A stretch of DNA of 7,811 bases from Hyphomicrobiales bacterium (GTDB lineage: Bacteria; Pseudomonadota; Alphaproteobacteria; Rhizobiales; Rhizobiaceae): NCBI GenBank assembly GCA_011087745.1, contig JAALLB010000075.1, positions 1-7,811 on the forward strand, given 5' to 3'. Shown here piece after piece: positions 1 through 6,722 of the stretch. The position numbers and the translations under genes were made by a program. Each line of letters starts with the position of its first letter. The stretch's first letter is position 1. The notes below the pieces were generated by a model. It ran no database searches. It was not told where the DNA came from and was given only the letters and a program-made list of their open reading frames with translations.

Positions 1-113
1 ACGTGCGATTTTGCGTGCACGGGCTTTAGTGGAGACAAACTGGATGGACTTTCTGGTACAATAAGCGCTTCCAAAGATGAAACAGCATCCCTGTTCAACA
101 GGGCCGCGAACAT
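1..113 (+). pseudogene. Upstream part, in another frame, of a frameshifted membrane-protein gene (5' end off window)
   Basis: The frame beginning at base 1 is open until a TAA at 205-207. Up to about base 111 it translates into a natural-looking polar stretch (…SGTISASKDETASLFNRAAN). After that the same frame turns into Trp/Cys-rich sequence typical of an out-of-frame reading. The frame of the next gene (starting at 114) does the opposite: it has stops at 27-29 and 78-80, then becomes natural-looking from about 114 on. The simplest reading is that bases 1 to about 111 and 114-758 were one continuous coding sequence, now out of register by one base. A missing T in the TTT at 113-115 or a missing A in the AAAAA at 119-123 would restore it. 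The gene begins outside the window, so its true length is unknown. I do not recognise the family. This rests on reading quality of the translations, not on a homology search. Confidence 0.55.
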
Positions 114-758
114 TTGGCAAAAATGCGCACGCTGGTTTCAGCTTCAGGTGCTGTTCAACCTCGTGCAGATAAATTTGCAAGTGAAGCTATCTCGCTTGCC
201 GGCGTAATTGCGTCTTTGCAGGAAACCTCTATTGCCCCATCAGTTCGCCGTGCGGCTGAAGACCTATCGCTTGGCTTCATTGCGCCTATTGCCGATGGAA
301 ACAGCCAGGATTTAGCGTCCCGCCAGGATACGGTTATTCAAAACGTGAAAGCCTCTGTTGAAGCGCAATCAACCGCATTGGCAAAAGCTGCAGATAATAT
401 TCTGGCAGAACCTTCAGTCCCTTCCCGCAGGTTTGTTCCCCTATCAAGTGCTGAAGCTGTGCTTCGTTACGCAAGTGACTTTGCACCAAGCTGGGCTGGT
501 GCCATTTCAATAGACCTTTTGCCGGCTATCCTGGTTCTCATTTTATCCATTGCGCATTCTGCCATTCGTCAAGAAAATGAAGATCTTGATCCAGCCGAGC
601 AAATTACGGCGGCAGAAATGATGCGAGCAGTTGCTCTTCACCAGCAGATGACCAACGAAGAACAAGTTGAAATTCAAAAGCAAATCGTACCCAATAAAAC
701 GGTGCTCCGTCCGGTAGACAGCGATCAACGCAAACGCATTGAGAATAGTCGTTCATGA
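114..758 (+). CDS. Membrane protein of unknown function, C-terminal part (probable frameshift at its 5' end)
   Basis: The open frame gives 214 residues from a TTG at 114, or 211 from the ATG at 123. Neither start has a convincing ribosome binding site, which supports this being the C-terminal portion of a longer gene rather than a complete one. Residues 1-120 are polar and probably helical (Ala, Ser, Glu, Gln rich; 'SVEAQSTALAKAADN' region). One strong membrane segment lies at about 127-149 (SWAGAISIDLLPAILVLIL followed by His and Arg). A charged tail with Lys/Arg near the end is probably cytoplasmic. The stop overlaps the next start as ATGA, so the downstream ClpP-like protein is likely translationally coupled and may act on, or with, this membrane protein. 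No known domain was recognised, so no function is assigned. The coding frame from about 126 on is secure; the beginning is not. Confidence 0.75.
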   Translation: MAKMRTLVSASGAVQPRADKFASEAISLAGVIASLQETSIAPSVRRAAEDLSLGFIAPIADGNSQDLASRQDTVIQNVKASVEAQSTALAKAADNILAEPSVPSRRFVPLSSAEAVLRYASDFAPSWAGAISIDLLPAILVLILSIAHSAIRQENEDLDPAEQITAAEMMRAVALHQQMTNEEQVEIQKQIVPNKTVLRPVDSDQRKRIENSRS

Positions 759-1576
759 GTGTTGAGCCAGCTTTAGCGGGTAGTGAAGAAGAACCTGCAG
801 AAAAAGATACAGGCTCCATACTCACCAAGCTTGGTGGCTATCTCAATGATGCAGTTATTATGAGGACTGCATTTTATGGGCTAGCAATTGGTGTCGGGGT
901 TACGCTTTTCCTTGATTATCAGGAAATGCTTAAGGCTGATGAAACCGCTCCAGTGGTCACTCTAGGCAGGGCCAATCCTGTACTACCTGCATATGTACCG
1001 CAAACTGAAGGTGAAGATCGTACACAAGCTCCTGCACCAGATATTACCACCTCGACTGAAATCCTGAACAATAAAATGACCATTGAACTTGATTCAGGCG
1101 GAATTCTTCGCATGACGGGTTTCATCGACGTAGGTACGGCTGATCTCTTTGACCATGAAGTTGAAGGCATCAGTGAATACGTAAAAACCGTGGAATTAAA
1201 TTCACCGGGCGGCTCTGTTTTTGATGCTTTGGTGATATCCACAAAAATTCGGGAATTCGGGTGGACGACAAAGGTTTCCGACGGCCACTTGTGCGCATCT
1301 TCTTGTCCGATTATTTTTGCTGGTGGCAAAAACCGCGTCGCCACAAAAAAAGCAGCGATAGGTGTACACCAGTTCTTTTCTTTTGGAGATGATACACGCT
1401 CTCCAAGTGAAGCTATTTCTGGCACCCAATCTACGACAGCTCTTATCACTCGCCATTTGGAGAATATGGATGTTAACCCGCAGATCTGGGTCCATGCGCT
1501 CGAAACACCGCCTCAACAACTCTATTATTTCTCAAAAGATGAGTTAAAAAAGTACAAGTTGACAACAAAACAATAA
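755..1576 (+). CDS. Membrane-anchored ClpP-fold serine protease-like protein (COG3904-like)
   Basis: This 273-residue protein has an acidic N-terminus, one membrane segment at about 38-53 (AFYGLAIGVGVTLFL), a Pro-rich linker (about 65-96), and a ClpP/crotonase-fold domain from about 105 to 270. Hallmarks are 'NSPGGSV' at 149-155 (oxyanion/substrate loop), 'CASSC' at 180-184, with Ser182 best matching the ClpP nucleophile, followed by 'PIIFAGG', and 'GVHQF' at 203-207, with His205 matching the ClpP catalytic His (ClpP has HQP). The acid of the triad is not obvious. Arg/Lys lie before the membrane segment and acidic residues after it, suggesting the domain faces the periplasm. Cys180 and Cys184 flank the presumed nucleophile. 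The ATG overlaps the preceding stop (ATGA), so the two genes are probably coupled. No ATPase partner is visible. The family is usually annotated only as a predicted periplasmic protein; protease activity is inferred from motifs. Confidence 0.85.
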   Translation: MSVEPALAGSEEEPAEKDTGSILTKLGGYLNDAVIMRTAFYGLAIGVGVTLFLDYQEMLKADETAPVVTLGRANPVLPAYVPQTEGEDRTQAPAPDITTSTEILNNKMTIELDSGGILRMTGFIDVGTADLFDHEVEGISEYVKTVELNSPGGSVFDALVISTKIREFGWTTKVSDGHLCASSCPIIFAGGKNRVATKKAAIGVHQFFSFGDDTRSPSEAISGTQSTTALITRHLENMDVNPQIWVHALETPPQQLYYFSKDELKKYKLTTKQ

Positions 1577-1578
1577 AG

Positions 1579-2349
1579 CTATTTGCTCATAAATCTCACC
1601 AGGTTCTCAGCAACAATCTCTCCTGCTTCCAATAACAAAGAGTGTTTGTAGTCTTTCAAGATTACCAATTCAGAGTTTGGCATTGCTTCTGCAATTTGCT
1701 TGTTTAAGCGCGGATTACAGCCGCCATCATTTTCTCCGGTTAAAACCAAGGCTGGATGCTCTATTTCCTGCAACCACGGCGACATTTCAACGCTGGCGTA
1801 TATTCGAAAGATATTCGAAAAAATATCAGGATCCGTTTCAATAACCTGCTTAAGGCGATTTTCAACAATCTGCCCATTTTGCTCAATGAAACTATCGGTA
1901 AACCATCTATCGGTTAGCGTTCGCAATATTTTCGGAATACCGTCTCGTTCCATAGCCTTTACAACGCCCATAACTTTGTCACTGTCGTCTTGGGTTCTAA
2001 AGGCTGCTGTTGATAATACGCCTAGTGACCTTACTCTATTTGGGTATTTACGTGCATAAGCCGGGCCTATCATCCCACCAAGCGAATGACCGGCAAAATG
2101 AGCTTGTTCAATACCAGCTCGTTCTCTGACCCGTTCGAGGTCATCAACCAATTCATCCAGACCAAACTCACTTTGCGGTTTGGGCGACACCCCATGTCCC
2201 CGCAAATCGTAAGTAATTACAGTAAAATGCTCGCGCAATATTGGCATTGCGAAACGCCAGGTGTTTCTGGCGGCTCCTATTCCATGAACTAAAAACAATG
2301 GTGGTCCATTGCCTTCAATTGAATACTCGCAATCAATACATTCCATCAT
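1579..2349 (-). CDS. Alpha/beta hydrolase
   Basis: A soluble alpha/beta-hydrolase of 256 residues with a complete visible triad. It has the oxyanion 'HG' at 22-23 (LFLVHGIG), 'YDLRGHG' at 47-53, the nucleophile elbow 'GHSLGG' at 87-92 (Ser89), 'LTGEND' with Asp208, and 'YKH' with His236. A helical cap lies at about 120-190. The frame is open upstream to an ATG at 2418, but that would overlap the preceding gene by 70 bp. The ATG at 2349 shares one base with that gene's stop (TAATG), and a second ATG follows at 2346. I chose 2349 because the coupled start leaves the usual short lead-in before the first beta strand. The substrate is unknown. As the immediate partner of a flavin oxidoreductase, it may cleave an ester, lactone or other product of that enzyme (inference). 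Its stop lies 2 bp from the stop of the convergent ClpP-like gene. Confidence 0.9.
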   Translation of the reverse strand: MMECIDCEYSIEGNGPPLFLVHGIGAARNTWRFAMPILREHFTVITYDLRGHGVSPKPQSEFGLDELVDDLERVRERAGIEQAHFAGHSLGGMIGPAYARKYPNRVRSLGVLSTAAFRTQDDSDKVMGVVKAMERDGIPKILRTLTDRWFTDSFIEQNGQIVENRLKQVIETDPDIFSNIFRIYASVEMSPWLQEIEHPALVLTGENDGGCNPRLNKQIAEAMPNSELVILKDYKHSLLLEAGEIVAENLVRFMSK

Positions 2350-3389
2350 TAGGCAACCGTGGTTTTTGTATTCGTTGAAAAATGCGGCATAACATCTTCC
2401 GCAAAAGCCTGGATACAATCCAGAGTTTCTTGCGCTTCCAATCCGAAATTGACGTTTAAAATGACCCGATCAATTCCCAGTTCCGCATAAGAGCCAAGTT
2501 TGTTGATCATCTCATCTGTGGTGCAAATTAATAAGCTTTCACCTAAATCTTCAATTGAAGTCTTATTTTGCAATGGTTTCACAACCCCGTTTTCAACAAT
2601 CCCGGGACCTGTGAAAACATTATCAAAGCGACCATAATAATGATGAGCTGCCTCAAGTTTGCGTTGGCGCTCTTTTTGATTTGAAGCAACATGCGCAACC
2701 CGAGAAAGAGTAAGGGTTAAATGTTGGCCAACTGACCCAAGCTCACCCTTGCCTCTGTTAAATGCCTCTACTTGATCGATGAGCAGTTGGTTGTTGCCTG
2801 ATAGTGGTGTGGTTTGGATATGAAATCCCCGCCTTGTACAATGATAGATCCCTTCCGGATTCATCACTGCCATCATCATTTGTGCGCCGCCGCTACGAAC
2901 TGGCCTTGGCATGATCGTCAAAGGGTCAAACTTGTAATATTTCCCATCCCAGGAAACTCCTTCTCGTGACAAAAGAGCCTGCAGAACATCAAGAGATTCG
3001 TTGAAACGCTCTTGTGTTTTATCCATTGGCACACCGAGGCGCTCCATTTCATATTTAAATGCCCCGCGCCCTACACCAAGGAGCAAGCGCCCCTCTGTAA
3101 AGATGTCCGCTACAACAATTTCGCCCGCATAGGTTCTCATGTCATGAAGAGGCAGAACCACGATCGACGTCATGATTTTTACTCTTTTGGTATGAGCTGC
3201 GATCTTTGTGGCAAATATCAAAGGTGCTGGCATCATCAAGCAATTCATCAGGTGATGCTCTGTTATTGAAACCGCATCATAACCCAACTTATCCGCCAGA
3301 ATCGCCTGATCCAGCATGTCTTGGTAGACGCGATCTCCACCATAGTTCTTATCGGGATAATCAGCAGATAACTGAATACTGAATTCCAT
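2349..3389 (-). CDS. LLM-class flavin-dependent oxidoreductase (bacterial luciferase-like)
   Basis: This 346-residue protein has the full-length TIM-barrel layout of luciferase-like monooxygenases. Visible signatures are the early 'SITEHH' (41-46), where LuxA has its EHH active-site histidines. Further along come 'TSIVVLPLHDMR' (74-85), 'IFTEGRLLLGVGRG' (96-109), 'MERLGVPMD' (115-123), and the 'WDGKYYKFDPLTIMPRPVR' block (147-165) typical of the family. Such enzymes use reduced FMN supplied by a reductase and O2 to oxidise aldehydes, ketones, terpenes, sulfonates or similar compounds. The substrate cannot be read here, and no lux genes or flavin reductase are present, so light production is not implied. 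The start at 3389 is supported by a strong GGGGAGG five bases upstream. Its stop overlaps the hydrolase start (TAATG), indicating a coupled two-enzyme unit. A likely promoter lies in the 66-bp gap upstream. Confidence 0.93.
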   Translation of the reverse strand: MEFSIQLSADYPDKNYGGDRVYQDMLDQAILADKLGYDAVSITEHHLMNCLMMPAPLIFATKIAAHTKRVKIMTSIVVLPLHDMRTYAGEIVVADIFTEGRLLLGVGRGAFKYEMERLGVPMDKTQERFNESLDVLQALLSREGVSWDGKYYKFDPLTIMPRPVRSGGAQMMMAVMNPEGIYHCTRRGFHIQTTPLSGNNQLLIDQVEAFNRGKGELGSVGQHLTLTLSRVAHVASNQKERQRKLEAAHHYYGRFDNVFTGPGIVENGVVKPLQNKTSIEDLGESLLICTTDEMINKLGSYAELGIDRVILNVNFGLEAQETLDCIQAFAEDVMPHFSTNTKTTVA

Positions 3390-3394
3390 GAAAA

Positions 3395-3401
3395 CCTCCC
3401 C
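3395..3401 (-). promoter_or_regulatory. Strong ribosome binding site of the LLM oxidoreductase
   Basis: On the minus strand GGGGAGG lies five bases before the ATG at 3389, the best Shine-Dalgarno match among the minus-strand genes. Next to it is a small CCTT-GAA-AAGG hairpin (3400-3410) that could partly cover the site. Confidence 0.75.
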
Positions 3402-3414
3402 TTTTCAAGGAATT

Positions 3415-3442
3415 AGCTTAATCACAGTAGAAAAAATGTCAA
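3415..3442 (-). promoter_or_regulatory. Candidate sigma-70 type promoter for the oxidoreductase-hydrolase pair
   Basis: On the minus strand a perfect TTGACA (3442-3437) is followed, after 16 bases, by TAAGCT (3420-3415), a weak -10 (3 of 6 matches to TATAAT). Initiation near 3408 would give a leader of roughly 20 bases holding the GGGGAGG ribosome binding site. Alphaproteobacterial housekeeping promoters often depend more on the -35 than the -10, so this is plausible but unproven. Confidence 0.4.
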
Positions 3443-3450
3443 AACATTTT
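3431..3450 (-). terminator. Weak AT-rich hairpin with T tract behind the methyltransferase-like gene
   Basis: Read on the minus strand, a 7-bp inverted repeat AAAATGT/ACATTTT with a TTTG loop ends in a run of six T. It sits just after the stop of the ICMT-like gene, where an intrinsic terminator would be expected. The stem has only one G-C pair and would be weak. The loop and 3' arm overlap the TTGACA of the candidate promoter, so the two functions may be linked or the hairpin may be chance. Confidence 0.35.
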
Positions 3451-3455
3451 AGATT

Positions 3456-3908
3456 TCAAATCCAACGCCTAACGCGAAGCATATATTCACCATACTCTTG
3501 GCCAAATTTCTCAAAAAGTATTTCCTCTTCAGGGATAATCTGGAGCTGGGTTATATACCAGATAAAGCACGGGATCATCAGAAAGGAGGCAAAATTACCC
3601 AACCAAAAAGCCAAGCCCGTTAATATGCAGGCCATTCCCAAATACATTGGATTGCGGGTGTATTTGTAAAAACCAGATGTGACAAGGCTGGACGTATTTG
3701 CAGGACTGAAGGGAGAAACGGTTGTCTTTTCACGGGTGAACAAACCAACAGAGACCAAATCAATCGCGATGCCAACGATACAGATTAAAATAGCCAGCGA
3801 TTGTTGAACTGCAAAAGAAAACCCAAAATCAGGAAATTGACGTGCTATCAACCACATAATTCCAGCGCATATCAATGCCTGGACTGGTGGTGGAATGAGT
3901 AATTTCAC
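3456..3908 (-). CDS. Isoprenylcysteine carboxyl methyltransferase-like (ICMT/PEMT superfamily) integral membrane protein
   Basis: About 150 residues, mostly membrane, with hydrophobic segments near 9-24, 35-56, 88-104 and 106-122. The C-terminal half shows the superfamily pattern 'TSGFYKYTRNPMYLG' (77-91), then 'PEEEILFEKFGQEYGEYMLRVRRW' split around 126-149, which in known members binds S-adenosylmethionine and closes the active site. Bacterial members are usually annotated as ICMT family, but since bacteria generally lack prenylated proteins the real substrate is unknown. The frame is open to a TTG at 3926 that would overlap cckA by 14 bp. I prefer the GTG at 3908 because AAGAAGG lies 8 bases before it, and the protein then begins 'MKLLIPPPVQAL', as family members often do. 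It follows the cckA stop by 4 bp and is almost certainly co-transcribed with cckA. Downstream is a possible weak terminator. Confidence 0.85.
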   Translation of the reverse strand: MKLLIPPPVQALICAGIMWLIARQFPDFGFSFAVQQSLAILICIVGIAIDLVSVGLFTREKTTVSPFSPANTSSLVTSGFYKYTRNPMYLGMACILTGLAFWLGNFASFLMIPCFIWYITQLQIIPEEEILFEKFGQEYGEYMLRVRRWI

Positions 3909-3912
3909 ATTT

Positions 3913-6510
3913 TTAGCCTTCTTCAAGTTTTTCTTTAACAGTCGTCGCTAACTGTTTGAGAGAATACGGCTTTGGTAAAAATCCAAACTTACCGCGCTCT
4001 TCTTCTGGCAAGTTTTTGGCAAACGCTTCTTCGGCATAGCCAGATACAAATATGAAGCCAAGATCTGGGTATTCTTTTCGAAGCTCTACCAGCAAGGTTG
4101 GGCCATCCATCTCCGGCATCACAACATCTGATACAACCAGATCAATTTCGTCACCGAAATCTTCCATGACTTCCAAGGCTTCCACACCGCTTGCCGCTTC
4201 GTGCACTTCATACCCTCTGGAAATTAGAGCTCGCGAAGCAAATGCTCTAACTGCATCTTCATCTTCAACAAGAAGAATAACTGAACTACCTGTTAAATCT
4301 TTTGCCGGCTCTTCCTTGACCTGAGAACTGATGGACTCAATTTCTCTAAGTTCCTCTTCAGTTTGAATGTGCCTAGGCAAAAACACTCTGAAAGTTGTTC
4401 CCTTACCCAATTCACTATCAGGATAAATATAGCCGCCAGTTTGCTTGATAATGCCATATACTGTTGAGAGGCCAAGTCCGGTGCCTTTGCCCACTTCCTT
4501 GGTCGAGAAAAACGGCTCAAAAATTTTGTCGAGAACCTCTTTACTCATTCCTGTGCCTTCATCTTGAACTTCGATCAGCACATATTCCGCTGGTTCCAAT
4601 TCATGATATTGATAGTCGTTTCGGCATGTTTCTTCTTCAACATTCAGCGTTCTGATTTGTAAAGCACCCTCGCCGTCCATGGCATCACGAGCATTTACAA
4701 CCAAATTTACAATTACTTGTTCAAGTTGAGAAACATCAGCTTTAATGGCCCAAAGATCCCGGCCATGTTTTACCGCTAGCTTCACACGATCTCCGACCAA
4801 CCTGTCTAACAACATGTTTAGATCAAACAACACGTCAGATAAGTGCAGAACTTGGGGACGAAGAGTTTGCCTCCTTGAAAAAGCTAGCAGTTGCCGAACC
4901 AAACTGGCAGCTCGGTTGGCGTTTTGTTTAATATTCATAATATCTTGGAATGATGGATCTGATGGCTTGTGATTTGTTAACAATAGATCTGAAAACCCAA
5001 TAATCGCCGTCAGTACATTGTTAAAGTCATGAGCAATGCCGCCAGCTAATTGACCAACAGCTTGCATTTTTTGACCTTTTGCAAACTGATCTTCCAGTAC
5101 TCGCTGTTCTGTTGTTTCCATAGCATAAATGATGACCAGTTCATCATCATTATTGGTTGTTGTTTCTTGTTCGTCCACTTGGGCGATATGGCTCACATAG
5201 AAACGTACGTGGCGTTCTTCATCACCGTTGATGGAAAGATCAATTGGGTTGATTTCACTGCTACCTGAAAGCGCTTCTGCAAATATTTCTTCCAATTGAC
5301 TAACATCTTCAGCACCAACCATCTTGGTGTATTGCATTCCCCCGGCGCTGCCTTGCGCTTCAATAATGGATGCGAACATTCGTTGAAACGGTGCATTGGT
5401 TCTAACAATTTCACCGCTGCTATTCACGCCGGCAATAGCAACGGGAGTAGAATTGAAGAAACGGGTAAATCGGATTTCAGCATCTCTAAGCGCATCAACA
5501 TCTCCAGAGACAGCTGATCTGTTGATTACCAACGTTCTGGTTGCACCAGGAGCACCATCAGTTGAAGCTGGAATTCTATGATAAAGCCTGACGGGCAAAA
5601 GCTTGCCGTCGCTTTTCTTCATATCAAGGTCAAGTACTCTTGTTTGAGAACTTGAATCTTCAGATTGCAGAGATGAAAATAACGCAAGATTATCGCCCGA
5701 AATTACGTCCTGCATTTTTATGGAGCCAGATTCAAACCTGGTCAAATCCATGCCCAACCAATCAGCTAGCGTTGCATTAATATAAACAAGTGCTCCGTTA
5801 TTCTCACTTGCCATAAAACCTGCAGGTGCATGATCAAGATAATGAATTGCATCTTGTAATTCTTGGAACGTGCTTTCCTGGCTCTCTCGATCACTCGTTA
5901 CATCTGACACTTGCCACACTGTAACAGGATTGTCGTCAGCCGGGTTTTGCATGCTTCGACATCGGAGGTGAAACCATCTGGCTCCTTCTTGCGAATTGTT
6001 AAGTCCTGCATTCAGGCGAACTTCTTCAATACTTGCTATGCCTTTTTTCGAGGCATTTGCCATTTTGTAGATTATTTCATTTGCTTCAGGGCGTTTTGAA
6101 AAAACCGCTTCAACACTTGCAATCTCTTCAGGAGTATTTACTCCTAAGAGTTCAGCATACGCTTCATTGGCATAAACGACGCGACCTTCTATGTCTGAAA
6201 CAACAACAGAAGAATCCATCGATCCGATTAAGTTTTTTGAAAAATCATCCGCCGTTTTAGCTGATGTCAATTGAACAATACCCAAAACCATAGCAAAGAT
6301 AAAGAAGACGCCGATGCTTGCAAAAATACCCAAAACAGCCAAAAGCAAAGGCTCTCCAAGTCGCTCTGGGCCAAAATAAGCTAAGAGCGAAACTCCAATA
6401 ACTAAAAACATACCAAATAGAAGAAAACGTCCAACACCAGAGTTGGATTGGATTTCATTAATGACTGGCCTGCGTTCTTCAGATTTTTTCACGTGCTCAC
6501 TGCCCGCCAT
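3913..6510 (-). CDS. cckA: Cell-cycle hybrid sensor histidine kinase CckA
   Basis: This 865-residue inner-membrane hybrid kinase has two membrane segments (about 27-46 and 54-80) and three PAS-like domains (about 92-205, 218-332, 345-468). Its HisKA domain carries the CckA-type motif 'AGGIAHDFNNVLTAIIGFS', with His494 as the phosphorylation site. The ATPase domain has an N box 'NLVVNARDAM' (602-611), G1 'DEGTGM' (650-655), F box 'IFEPFFSTK' (663-671) and G2 'GKGTGLGLS' (674-682). A C-terminal receiver has Asp750/Asp752 acidic residues, phospho-acceptor Asp795 ('VVSDVVMPEMDG'), Ser823 and Lys847. All key residues are intact. In studied alphaproteobacteria CckA passes phosphate through ChpT to CtrA and CpdR and can reverse to phosphatase, controlling division, DNA replication and motility. 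It is longer than the 691-residue Caulobacter protein, with an apparent extra PAS. The ATG at 6510 is preceded by GGTGGG nine bases upstream. It is divergent from the FliO-like gene and leads the ICMT-like gene. Confidence 0.96.
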   Translation of the reverse strand: MAGSEHVKKSEERRPVINEIQSNSGVGRFLLFGMFLVIGVSLLAYFGPERLGEPLLLAVLGIFASIGVFFIFAMVLGIVQLTSAKTADDFSKNLIGSMDSSVVVSDIEGRVVYANEAYAELLGVNTPEEIASVEAVFSKRPEANEIIYKMANASKKGIASIEEVRLNAGLNNSQEGARWFHLRCRSMQNPADDNPVTVWQVSDVTSDRESQESTFQELQDAIHYLDHAPAGFMASENNGALVYINATLADWLGMDLTRFESGSIKMQDVISGDNLALFSSLQSEDSSSQTRVLDLDMKKSDGKLLPVRLYHRIPASTDGAPGATRTLVINRSAVSGDVDALRDAEIRFTRFFNSTPVAIAGVNSSGEIVRTNAPFQRMFASIIEAQGSAGGMQYTKMVGAEDVSQLEEIFAEALSGSSEINPIDLSINGDEERHVRFYVSHIAQVDEQETTTNNDDELVIIYAMETTEQRVLEDQFAKGQKMQAVGQLAGGIAHDFNNVLTAIIGFSDLLLTNHKPSDPSFQDIMNIKQNANRAASLVRQLLAFSRRQTLRPQVLHLSDVLFDLNMLLDRLVGDRVKLAVKHGRDLWAIKADVSQLEQVIVNLVVNARDAMDGEGALQIRTLNVEEETCRNDYQYHELEPAEYVLIEVQDEGTGMSKEVLDKIFEPFFSTKEVGKGTGLGLSTVYGIIKQTGGYIYPDSELGKGTTFRVFLPRHIQTEEELREIESISSQVKEEPAKDLTGSSVILLVEDEDAVRAFASRALISRGYEVHEAASGVEALEVMEDFGDEIDLVVSDVVMPEMDGPTLLVELRKEYPDLGFIFVSGYAEEAFAKNLPEEERGKFGFLPKPYSLKQLATTVKEKLEEG

Positions 6511-6548
6511 AGATTTTAACCCACCAAGTGCCGATTCGTACGGATTAC

Positions 6549-6580
6549 ATTATCAGCTAAGTGGAATAGGCTGAACCCAA
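6549..6580 (-). promoter_or_regulatory. Possible cckA promoter
   Basis: On the minus strand GATAAT (6554-6549) matches five of six bases of TATAAT and would start transcription about 30 bases before the cckA ATG. The only -35-like match, TTGGGT (6580-6575), is 20 bases away, which is longer than usual. Weak candidate. Confidence 0.22.
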
Positions 6581-6594
6581 GTATCGCCATATTG

Positions 6595-6623
6595 ATATAA
6601 AATCACACATCTGATATTTATAT
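6595..6623. repeat. 7-bp inverted repeat ATATAAA…TTTATAT
   Basis: ATATAAA (6595-6601) and TTTATAT (6617-6623) are perfect inverted arms separated by 15 bases, with centres 22 bp apart, about two helical turns. It could be an operator for a dimeric regulator or a pair of back-to-back -10-like elements; being AT-only, it could also be chance. Confidence 0.4.
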
Positions 6624-6715
6624 GCGCCAGTGTGGGTAGAAAATATTTTTTCGCAAGTATTTGAGAGTTCAAATAATTCACTCATGATTAATGCGACGGG
6701 TTGGGGCATTGACCC

Positions 6716-6722
6716 AAAGGAG
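6716..6722 (+). promoter_or_regulatory. Ribosome binding site of the FliO-like gene
   Basis: AAAGGAG lies 8 bases before the ATG at 6731 and fixes that start. Its first two bases are also the end of the 3' arm of the TTGGG/CCCAA hairpin at 6701-6717. Confidence 0.8.

Noticed and set aside
112..125. Programmed -1 frameshift site
   Set aside because: The bases contain A5 and T3 runs but no X-XXY-YYZ heptamer in the upstream frame, and no obvious strong downstream stem; an indel is simpler.
919..1449. Long open frame (176 codons) on the minus strand opposite the ClpP-like gene
   Set aside because: It lies wholly antisense to a gene with clear catalytic motifs, its translation shows no recognisable domain, and it has no supporting start context.
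2349..2418. Longer start (ATG 2418) for the alpha/beta hydrolase
   Set aside because: It would add 23 Cys/Tyr-rich residues encoded inside the oxidoreductase gene; the TAATG start at 2349 fits the family's usual N-terminus.
2349..3389. Bacterial luciferase or bioluminescence gene
   Set aside because: The EHH motif is shared across the luciferase-like monooxygenase family; no second subunit, fatty-acid reductase genes or flavin reductase accompany it.
1579..3389. RutA/RutD pyrimidine degradation pair
   Set aside because: The order and enzyme classes are similar, but the N-terminus and motifs do not resemble RutA as I recall it, and no other rut genes are present.
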